From DASUXA01 sp036378155 (GTDB lineage Bacteria > Actinomycetota > Actinomycetes > Mycobacteriales > Micromonosporaceae): 37,176 bases of DNA. Position numbers and translations under genes: made by a program. Shown one piece after another: positions 15,332 through 21,905 of the stretch (position 1 is its first letter; every line of letters begins with the position of its first letter). The stretch lies in assembly GCA_036378155.1 (NCBI GenBank), contig DASUXA010000089.1, forward strand, positions 1 to 37,176. Reading direction: 5' to 3'. The notes below the pieces were generated by a model. The model was not told the DNA's origin and did not search any database. It saw only the letters and a program-made list of their open reading frames with translations.

Positions 15332-16101
15332 CCGCAGGGCGAGAACTGAACGGTCCGGCCCAGTTGCCGCCCGGCTACGAGATCGCACCCGGATACCAGG
15401 TCGTCGAGCACGTCCGGCGCGGAGAGGACCTGGACTGCTACGAAGTGTGGAGCGACCGGCGGTACTGCCTCTGCTTCGTCAAGACGCTACGACCCGACCG
15501 GTACGACGACGCGCACGCGTCGGAGCACCTGCTCCACGAGGGTCGGCTGCTGCTGTCCCTGACCCACCCGCACCTGGTACGGGCGTACGAGCTGGTCACC
15601 GGCGAGGGGCAGCCGCCGGTCCTGGTGCTGGAGACGTTGGCCGGCGACACCCTCGGGTACCTGCTGGACCAGTCGGTCCGCCTCGCCGGCCCCGAACTCG
15701 GGTTCCTCGGCCAGCACCTGTGCTCGGCGGTGCGGTACCTGCACGGTTGCGGGTACCTGCACCTGGACGTGAAGCCCAGCAACATCATCGCCGAGTACGG
15801 GCGGGCGAAGCTCATCGACCTCAGCCTGGCGCGGCGTCCGGGGCGGTGCCGGGGCGGTCTCGGTACCGAGGGGTACCGGGCGCCCGAACAGGAGCACGGC
15901 GGTGAACTGGGACCGCCCACGGACGTGTGGGGGATCGGGACGGTGCTCGCCGAGGCGTCCGACGGGCAGGAACTGCCCGACCGCGTGGCGCGCACGATCG
16001 AGCAGTGCCGGCAGGTCGACCCGGTACGCCGTCCCACCGTCGCCGCGCTGCACGCCGCGCTGGAGGAACTGACCGAAGCCGAGCCGAGCCCGGTCGGGTG
16101 A
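15319..16101 (+). CDS. Free-standing Ser/Thr protein kinase domain
   Basis: A 260-residue Hanks-type kinase with almost nothing outside the catalytic domain. The ATP-site Lys is K55 (FVKTL), the helix-C Glu is E74, and the catalytic loop HLDVKPSN is at 148-155. The metal-binding Asp is D167 in DLS, a variant of DFG, and APE is at 188-190 (YRAPEQ). The glycine-rich loop is degenerate (VRRGEDLDCYE). There is no transmembrane segment, PASTA repeat or lyase/cyclase domain, unlike PknB and LanKC proteins, so it is a soluble kinase. GTG 15319 follows GGAG at a good distance and overlaps the exporter gene by 13 bases; GTG 15328 is an alternative. Tight coupling to a peptide exporter suggests it acts on the peptide or on the transporter (inference). 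Confidence 0.82.
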   Translation: MDTVTAGRELNGPAQLPPGYEIAPGYQVVEHVRRGEDLDCYEVWSDRRYCLCFVKTLRPDRYDDAHASEHLLHEGRLLLSLTHPHLVRAYELVTGEGQPPVLVLETLAGDTLGYLLDQSVRLAGPELGFLGQHLCSAVRYLHGCGYLHLDVKPSNIIAEYGRAKLIDLSLARRPGRCRGGLGTEGYRAPEQEHGGELGPPTDVWGIGTVLAEASDGQELPDRVARTIEQCRQVDPVRRPTVAALHAALEELTEAEPSPVG

Positions 16102-16116
16102 CCGGGAGCGTCGAGG

Positions 16117-16145
16117 GTCGTCGCGGCGGCGACCGCCGCGACGAC
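16117..16145. terminator. Bidirectional terminator hairpin between the kinase gene and nadE
   Basis: GTCGTCGCGGCGG (16117-16129), loop CGA, CCGCCGCGACGAC (16133-16145) form a perfect 13-bp stem. It sits in the 72-base gap between the convergent kinase gene and nadE, and serves as the downstream border of the peptide-exporter-kinase cassette. Confidence 0.78.
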
Positions 16146-16173
16146 GGCGGTCGGGCGGGCCGGGCGGGTCGGG

Positions 16174-18108
16174 TCAGGTGTACCGGACGCCCGGCGTCGA
16201 CGGTTGGCGCGTCGCGTCGTGGCTGGGCTCGGGCGCCGGTTGGGCTGCCTCGCGGTACCGGTTGGTGATGGGCAGCCGACGGTCGCGACCGAACGCCTTG
16301 ATCGAGATCTTGGTACCGGGAGCCGCCTGCCGCCGCTTGTACTCGGCGAGGTCCACCATGCGCAGCACCCGGTCCACGACAGCGGGGTCGTGGCCCGTCG
16401 CGACGAGGTCGTCGCGACCCAGGTCGCCGTCGACGTACCCGGCGAGGATCGCGTCGAGGACCGGGTAGTCGGGCAGCGAGTCGGTGTCCAGTTGACCGGG
16501 GCGCAACTCGGCGCTGGGCGGCTTGCGGATCGAGTTCTCCGGGATCGGCGGTACCTCGCCCAACCGTTCCGCCTCGTCGTTCCGCCACCGGGCGAGCCGC
16601 CACACCATCGTCTTCGGCACGTCCTTCAGCGGGTTGAACCCGCCGACCGAGTCGCCGTACAGGGTGGAGTAGCCGACCGCCAGTTCGCTCTTGTTGCCCG
16701 TGGTCAGCACCAGGTGGCCCTCCTGGTTGGACAGCGCCATCAGGATGACGCCCCGTACCCGCGCCTGCAGGTTCTCCACCGCCAGCCCGGACAGCGCGAG
16801 GTTCGCCAGGAACGCGTCCACCATCGGCTGGATCGGCTCGACCCGGTAGTCCAGCCCGGTGCGCTTGGCGAGGTCGGCGGCGTCGTCCTTGGAGTGCTGC
16901 GAGGAGACCTGACTGGGCATGGACACCCCGACCACGCGCTCGGGACCGATCGCGTCGCAGGCGATCGCCGCGACCACCGCCGAGTCGATGCCGCCGGACA
17001 GCGCGATCACCACGGAACGGAAACCGTTCTTGCCGACGTAGTCGCGCAGGCCCAGCACCAGCGCCTGCCACACCTCCGCCTCGTCGGTGACCCGGTCGGC
17101 GATGCCGCCGAACGCCTCCGGTCCGGGCGGGGTCGGCAGCGCGTCGGACAGGAACAGCCGCTCGACCCGCATCCCCTCGACACCCGGCTCGGACACGGTG
17201 AACTGGGCGGCGTCGCTGTCCACCTCGTCGTCGAACGTGTCGTCCGGAGCGCTCACCGTCGTGGTACGCGCCGCCTCGCGGGCCGCCGGCAGCCGCAGGT
17301 CGTGGATCATCAGGTGGCTGGTGAACTGGGGCGCGCGCGCCAGCAGCCGACCCTGCTCGTCGACGATCAGCGAGTCGCCGTCGAAGACCAGTTCGTCCTG
17401 CCCGCCGATCATGTTCACGTACGCCACCGGCGCGCCCGCCTCACGCGCCCGGCGGGACACCAGAGCCAGCCGTACGTCGTCCTTGTTCAGCTCGTACGGC
17501 GAGGCGTTGATGTTCACCACCAGACCGACCCCGGCGCTCCCGGCGACCGCGAACGGTCCGCCCGGCTGCCAGATGTCCTCGCACACGGTCAGCGCCACGT
17601 CGACCCCGCCGATCCGTACCACCCGCAGCGTGTCGCCGGGCACGAAGTACCGGTCCTCGTCGAACACGCCGTAGTTGGGCAGGTGGTGTTTGAAGTACCG
17701 GCACACCACGCGCCCGCCGTGCAGCAGCGCGAGCGCGTCGCGCGGACCCCGGTCGGCGGTCGCCGCCGGAGCACCGTGGTCCAGCACGCCCTCCAACGTG
17801 ACGTTGGAGCCGAGCCGGGCGGGACCGTCCGCGTCCAGGTACCCGACGACCACAGCCACCTCGCCGAGCCCGTCGGCGGCAAGGTCGGCGGCGAGACGTT
17901 CGAGCGCCGCCTTCGAGGCGGACACGAACGACTCGCGGAACACCAGGTCCTCCACCGGGTAGCCGGTGAGGTGCATTTCCGGGAACGCGACCAGGTGCGC
18001 GCCGTGCTCGGCAGCCTGCCGGGTCCAGTCGCGGACCACCGCCGCATTGCCGGTCAGATCCCCAACCGTGGAATTGGCCTGGGCGAGAGCGATGCGCAGG
18101 GTCGGCAT
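16174..18108 (-). CDS. nadE: Glutamine-dependent NAD+ synthetase
   Basis: This two-domain enzyme makes NAD+ from nicotinate adenine dinucleotide, using ammonia released from glutamine. The N-terminal nitrilase-like glutaminase domain (about 1-280) shows the triad Glu44 (FPEMHLTGYP), Lys in FKHHLPNYGVFDE and Cys in LTVCEDIW. The C-terminal synthetase domain has the PP-loop LSGGIDSAVVA, the GVSMPSQVSSQHSKDDA block and TTGNKSELAVGYSTLYGD. At 644 residues it is the full actinobacterial long form, not the ammonia-only short NadE. The start is the minus-strand ATG with first base 18108. A conserved core gene; the tail after RLPITNRYRE is a short variable Pro/Ser-rich end. Confidence 0.95.
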   Translation of the reverse strand: MPTLRIALAQANSTVGDLTGNAAVVRDWTRQAAEHGAHLVAFPEMHLTGYPVEDLVFRESFVSASKAALERLAADLAADGLGEVAVVVGYLDADGPARLGSNVTLEGVLDHGAPAATADRGPRDALALLHGGRVVCRYFKHHLPNYGVFDEDRYFVPGDTLRVVRIGGVDVALTVCEDIWQPGGPFAVAGSAGVGLVVNINASPYELNKDDVRLALVSRRAREAGAPVAYVNMIGGQDELVFDGDSLIVDEQGRLLARAPQFTSHLMIHDLRLPAAREAARTTTVSAPDDTFDDEVDSDAAQFTVSEPGVEGMRVERLFLSDALPTPPGPEAFGGIADRVTDEAEVWQALVLGLRDYVGKNGFRSVVIALSGGIDSAVVAAIACDAIGPERVVGVSMPSQVSSQHSKDDAADLAKRTGLDYRVEPIQPMVDAFLANLALSGLAVENLQARVRGVILMALSNQEGHLVLTTGNKSELAVGYSTLYGDSVGGFNPLKDVPKTMVWRLARWRNDEAERLGEVPPIPENSIRKPPSAELRPGQLDTDSLPDYPVLDAILAGYVDGDLGRDDLVATGHDPAVVDRVLRMVDLAEYKRRQAAPGTKISIKAFGRDRRLPITNRYREAAQPAPEPSHDATRQPSTPGVRYT

Positions 18109-18267
18109 ACCCCCTATCTTGGCGCAGACCCGCCGAGGGCGCCCGAGGGGTGGCGCCGGGGTGTGCCGGGCGCGTCGTGTGGGCTGCCCGGTCGCCGCGC
18201 GGGGCGGCGCAATCCCTGGTCACCGGGCATGCCACGATCGCCAGGGCGGACAGTGAGGAGGACGCGG

Positions 18268-19305
18268 GTGCGTGCGACGAAGATCTACGGTCCGGGTGAC
18301 GTCCGGCTGGAAGAGGTGCCGGACCCGGTGGTACGCGAGCCGGGCGACGCGGTGGTGCGGGTGGTCGCGGCGTGCATCTGCGGCAGCGACCTGTGGGCGT
18401 ACCGGGGAGTCGCCAAGCGGGAGCCGGGACAGCGCATCGGTCACGAGTTCGTCGGCGTGGTCGAGGAGGTCGGGTCCGAGGTGCGAACCGTGCGACCCGG
18501 CGACTTCGTGATCGCCCCGTTCGTGTGGTCCGACGGTACCTGCGACTACTGCCGCGAAGGGTTGCAGACGTCCTGCGTGAACGGCGGATTCTGGGGTTCC
18601 GGGGGCAGCGACGGCGGTCAGGGCGAGGCGGTGCGCGTGCCGTACGCCGACGGCACGCTGGTCGCGGTGCCCGGCGAGGTCGACCCGGCGCAGGTACCGG
18701 CGCTGCTCGCGCTGTCCGACGTGATGGGTACCGGCCACCACGCGGCGCGCGCCGCCGGTGTGCGACCCGGCGCGACGGTCGCCGTCGTCGGCGACGGGGC
18801 GGTCGGGCTGTGCGGCGTGCTCGCCGCGCACCGGCTCGGCGCGGGGCGGATCATCGCGCTGGGGCGGAACCCGGCGCGCGTCGCGGTCGCCCGCCGGTTC
18901 GGCGCGACCGACGTGGTGGGCGAGCGCGGGGACGAGGCGGTCGCGGCGGTACGGGAGTTGACCGGCGGGGAAGGCGCGCACGCGGTGCTGGAGTGCGTCG
19001 GCACCCAGCAGTCGATGGCGACCGCGATCGGGTTGGCTCGCGACGGCGGGCGGGTCGGCTACGTCGGCGTACCGCACGAGGTGGTCGACATCGACATCCG
19101 GCAGATGTTCAACCGCAACGTCGCGCTGGGCGGCGGGGTCGCGCCGGCTCGCGCGTACCTGCCGGAACTGCTCGCCGACGTGCTCGCCGGACGGCTGGAC
19201 CCGGGTCCGGTGTTCGACGTGCGGCTGCCGTTGTCCGAGGTGGGGCGGGGGTACGCGGCGATGGACGACCGCTCGGCGCTGAAGGTCATGCTCGACGTCG
19301 CGTGA
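18268..19305 (+). CDS. Zinc-dependent alcohol dehydrogenase family oxidoreductase
   Basis: A 345-residue medium-chain dehydrogenase. The catalytic zinc site is visible as CGSDLW and GHEFVGVVEEVG. The structural-zinc lobe reads SDGTCDYCREGLQTSC, with Asp in place of the first of the usual four Cys, a pattern I associate with a particular actinobacterial subgroup. The nucleotide-binding motif is VAVVGDGAVGLCGVLAA, followed by ALGRNPARVAVARRFGATDVV. The start is GTG 18268 with GAGGAGG upstream. It is divergent from nadE (159-base gap) and convergent with the formaldehyde dehydrogenase gene. The substrate is unknown. Confidence 0.86.
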   Translation: MRATKIYGPGDVRLEEVPDPVVREPGDAVVRVVAACICGSDLWAYRGVAKREPGQRIGHEFVGVVEEVGSEVRTVRPGDFVIAPFVWSDGTCDYCREGLQTSCVNGGFWGSGGSDGGQGEAVRVPYADGTLVAVPGEVDPAQVPALLALSDVMGTGHHAARAAGVRPGATVAVVGDGAVGLCGVLAAHRLGAGRIIALGRNPARVAVARRFGATDVVGERGDEAVAAVRELTGGEGAHAVLECVGTQQSMATAIGLARDGGRVGYVGVPHEVVDIDIRQMFNRNVALGGGVAPARAYLPELLADVLAGRLDPGPVFDVRLPLSEVGRGYAAMDDRSALKVMLDVA

Positions 19306-19511
19306 CCTGCGGTCGGGGTCGATGTGGTGCGGGGTCGGGGGCGGCGTGTGCTCCGGGCAGCCGTCGGGGGCCGGTTGCGTCGCTTCGGGCGGTCAAGCTT
19401 GATCCCTACGCGCCGCACCCGGCCCCCGACCTGTCCACCTATGTCCGTCGCCCGCGTGCTGCCGGACGTCGACGAGCAGTCATCGGCCAGCCACGGACGA
19501 TCTACCTGGGA
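19306..19511. other. Intergenic region between convergent dehydrogenase genes
   Basis: About 206 bases with no gene. GGTCGGGGGC (19333-19342) can pair with GCCCCCGACC (19422-19431) across an 80-base loop, and a short palindrome TCAAGCTTGA lies at 19393-19402 within the loop. It may terminate one or both genes, but the long loop makes this uncertain. Confidence 0.4.
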
Positions 19512-20762
19512 TCAGGCGGGGTGGGCTCCGGCGAGTTCGCCGTTCGCGTCGAGGACGTACTTCTTCGCGGCTCCCTTGTCGAAGTCCTGGTACCCCTGGG
19601 GTGCCTGGTCGATCGGGATCGGCGTGGCGTTGACGTTGCGCGCGATGTGCACGCGGTCGGTCAGGATCGCCATCATCAGGTCGCGGTTGTACTTCATCAC
19701 CGGGCACTGTCCGGTCATGAAGCCGAGCGACTTCGCCCAGCCGAGACCGAGGCGCATCCGCAGCGAGCCGATCTTCGCCTCCTCGTCCACGCCGCCCGGG
19801 TCGCCGGTGACGTACAGGCCGGGGATGCCGACCGCGCCGCCTGCGCGGGTGACCTGCATGGCGGTGTTCAGCACGGTCGCCGGGTGCTCCTCGCGGGCCT
19901 GCTCGCCGTGGCCGCGCGCCTCGAAGCCGACGGCGTCCACCGCGCAGTCGACCAGCGGCTCGCCGATCGCCGGCTTCCACGGCCGCATCATTTCCATGAT
20001 CTGGTCGAGCGGGTCGCCCTGCGACACGTTGATCGTCTCGCAGCCGAAGCTGCGCGCCTGGTTCAGCCGGTCCTCGTTGAGGTCGGCGACGATCACGATA
20101 GCCGCGCCGAGCAGGAACGCCGCGGTCGCGGCGGCGAGCCCGACGGGTCCCGCGCCGGCGATGTACACCGTCGACCCGGTGGTCACGCCCGCGCTGTAGC
20201 AGCCGTGGTACCCGGTCGGGAAGATGTCCGACAGCATCGCCAGGTCGAGGATCTTCTCGCGGGCCTGGTCCTTGTCCGGGAACACCAGCAGGTTCCAGTC
20301 CGCGTACGGGACCATCACGTACTGCGCCTGACCGCCGATCCAGCCGCCCATGTCGACGTAGCCGTACGCGGAGCCGGGTCGGTCCGGGTTGACGTTCAGA
20401 CAGACACCGGTCCGGCGTTCCTTACAGTTGCGGCACCGGCCGCAGGAGATGTTGAACGGTACCGAGACGATGTCGCCGACCTTGACGAACTCGACGTCGC
20501 GCCCCACGTCGACGACCTCGCCGGTGATTTCGTGCCCGAGGACCAGCCCGGCGGGCGCGGTCGTACGCCCACGCACCATGTGCTGGTCGGAGCCGCAGAT
20601 GTTGGTCGCGATGGTCTTGATGATCGCGCCGTGGTTGGTCTTGCGGCCCACGTTCGCCGGGTTGACGCCGGGCCCTTCCTTCAGTTCGTACGTCGGGTAC
20701 TCGGTGGGATGTACTTCGACCTTGCCCGGGCCCATGTAGGTGACGGCCTTGTTGTCGGGCAT
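19512..20762 (-). CDS. fdhA: Glutathione-independent formaldehyde dehydrogenase
   Basis: This 416-residue zinc enzyme resembles the Pseudomonas putida type that oxidises formaldehyde with a tightly bound NAD and no glutathione; some members are aldehyde dismutases. The catalytic zinc ligands appear as CGSDQH (Cys56) and GHEITG (His77). Structural-zinc cysteines lie in CGRCRNCKERRTGVC. The insert DMGGWIGGQAQYVMVPYADWNLLVFPDKDQA and the block LDLAMLSDIFPTGYHG are hallmarks of this group, as is the long segment around VDCAVDAVGFEARGHG. The nucleotide motif is YIAGAGPVGLAAA. The start is the minus-strand ATG (first base 20762), preceded by AGGAGG. It lies 98 bases downstream of the aquaporin gene and probably shares its promoter. 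Confidence 0.92.
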   Translation of the reverse strand: MPDNKAVTYMGPGKVEVHPTEYPTYELKEGPGVNPANVGRKTNHGAIIKTIATNICGSDQHMVRGRTTAPAGLVLGHEITGEVVDVGRDVEFVKVGDIVSVPFNISCGRCRNCKERRTGVCLNVNPDRPGSAYGYVDMGGWIGGQAQYVMVPYADWNLLVFPDKDQAREKILDLAMLSDIFPTGYHGCYSAGVTTGSTVYIAGAGPVGLAAATAAFLLGAAIVIVADLNEDRLNQARSFGCETINVSQGDPLDQIMEMMRPWKPAIGEPLVDCAVDAVGFEARGHGEQAREEHPATVLNTAMQVTRAGGAVGIPGLYVTGDPGGVDEEAKIGSLRMRLGLGWAKSLGFMTGQCPVMKYNRDLMMAILTDRVHIARNVNATPIPIDQAPQGYQDFDKGAAKKYVLDANGELAGAHPA

Positions 20763-20860
20763 CGTTGCCTCCTGCGGGTAGGGATGGTGTGTCGTTCCCG
20801 CGTGGCTGTGCCACGTTGGGCTCTACCTGTTCCTGTTGACGCTTGCGGTGTGCGCCGGGG

Positions 20861-21676
20861 TCAGACGTGCCTGCCGGTCGCGCCGCCGGCTTCGGTCGGT
20901 ACCGGTTCCTTGCGCCCGCGCACCGGACCCTCGGCGCCTTCGATCGCCACCTCGGGGCGTGCCGGGCGGGCGACGTACTCGTACGACGCGGCGGCGAGGA
21001 GACCGCCGACGATCGGTCCGACGATGTACACCCAGTAGTCGCTCCACGGCACCGATCCGCCGAAGATGGTCGCGGACAGGTACGGCCCGAAGGTGCGTGC
21101 CGGGTTGAGTGAGCCGCCGGTCAACGGTCCGACCATGAGGATGGCGGCGGTGACCGCGAACCCGATCATCAGTCCTGCCCAGCCGCTCGGCGCCCGGCGG
21201 TCGACGGCCAGCGCCATGATCGCCAGGACCAGCAGGAACGTACCGATGAGCTCGGCGACGATGCCCGCGCCCCAGCTGACGTTGGTGCCGAGTTTCGTGC
21301 CGCCGTCGGCGCCGAGGTTGGCGGCGTTGGTACCGAAGACCGCGATGATCAACAGGCCGCCGGCGAACGCGCCGACCAGCTGCGCGATGATGTACGGGAT
21401 CACCTCCGCCCACGGGAAGCGGCGGACGGCGGCAAGGCTGATCGTGACGGCGGGGTTGATGTGCGCGCCGGAGACCGTGCCGTACGCGTAGATCGCGATT
21501 GCGATCGCCAGGCCGAAGGTCAGCGCGATCATCCCGAGCGCCGGGTAGTTGATTGTCGAGTTCGGCGTGCCGCCGGCGAGGGTGAGCGCGGCGACGACCG
21601 AGCCCGCGCCGAACGCGACCAGAATGGCCGTTCCGACGACCTCCGCGATGAGCCGACGAACCAGATCGGGTTGCAT
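20861..21676 (-). CDS. Aquaporin (MIP family channel)
   Basis: A six-helix membrane channel of 271 residues. The two pore motifs are NPA at 74-76 (SGAHINPAVT) and NPAR at 191-194 (GGSLNPARTFGP). The residues after the second motif (TFGP, not the D-x-GPR of glycerol facilitators) point to the water-channel branch, though passage of other small neutral solutes is possible. The C-terminal tail after YEYVARPA is hydrophilic and charged. I set the start at the minus-strand ATG with first base 21676, where AAGGAGG sits at good spacing; a longer upstream frame starts in poor sequence. The next gene downstream is formaldehyde dehydrogenase. The upstream region carries a strong palindromic operator candidate. 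Confidence 0.88.
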   Translation of the reverse strand: MQPDLVRRLIAEVVGTAILVAFGAGSVVAALTLAGGTPNSTINYPALGMIALTFGLAIAIAIYAYGTVSGAHINPAVTISLAAVRRFPWAEVIPYIIAQLVGAFAGGLLIIAVFGTNAANLGADGGTKLGTNVSWGAGIVAELIGTFLLVLAIMALAVDRRAPSGWAGLMIGFAVTAAILMVGPLTGGSLNPARTFGPYLSATIFGGSVPWSDYWVYIVGPIVGGLLAAASYEYVARPARPEVAIEGAEGPVRGRKEPVPTEAGGATGRHV

Positions 21677-21729
21677 CGATGCCTCCTTGTCACCTGGGGT
21701 CTGCCGGAGCAGGTAGGACACCTACGAGG

Positions 21730-21765
21730 CCATATCCGGGACACTACTCAGCTATCCGGATATGG
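21730..21765. promoter_or_regulatory. Candidate operator: paired palindromes upstream of the aquaporin gene
   Basis: CCATATCCGG (21730-21739) and CCGGATATGG (21756-21765) form a perfect 10-base inverted repeat with a 16-base spacer. The right half is itself centred on the perfect palindrome TATCCGGATA (21753-21762). It lies 54 to 89 bases upstream of the aquaporin start, in the position of an operator. A smaller repeat, GTAGG-ACA-CCTAC, is at 21713-21725. Confidence 0.6.
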
Positions 21766-21781
21766 GGGGCGTATCAGGAAA

Positions 21782-21822
21782 CGTGAGGGCGGCTCACGGC
21801 GGAGGCGGGCACCGGCGCCTCC
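21782..21822. promoter_or_regulatory. Two further dyads in the aquaporin/glutamine synthetase control region
   Basis: CGTGAG-GGCGG-CTCACG (21782-21798) and GGAGGCG with CGCCTCC (21801-21822) are perfect short inverted repeats lying between the two divergent genes. They could be operator half-sites, or a terminator-like structure that insulates the promoters. Confidence 0.35.
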
Positions 21823-21838
21823 GGACGCGCGGATGGGC

Positions 21839-21883
21839 GTAACGTCGCCGTAACACCACGGGGGAAGACTTCATCCGTACTGT
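21839..21883 (+). promoter_or_regulatory. Possible GlnR-type box and -10 element of the glutamine synthetase gene
   Basis: GTAAC occurs twice with 11-base periodicity (21839-21843 and 21850-21854) and is followed by GGGGAAG at the next 11-base step. This resembles the GTnAC-n6-GaAAC pattern bound by actinobacterial GlnR, although the second pentamer departs from GAAAC. TACTGT at 21878-21883 fits a -10 hexamer about 22 bases before the GTG start. Confidence 0.4.
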
Positions 21884-21905
21884 TCGCGCGTACCGGGGGA
21901 TGATC

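Noticed and set aside
13291..16101. A class III lanthipeptide operon
   Set aside because: The peptide has no Cys, and the kinase protein lacks the lyase and cyclase domains of LanKC. The similarity is only in gene layout.
20861..21676. The MIP channel as a glycerol facilitator (glpF)
   Set aside because: After the second NPAR motif the sequence is TFGP, as in water channels, not the Asp-containing glycerol-facilitator form, and no glycerol kinase gene is nearby.
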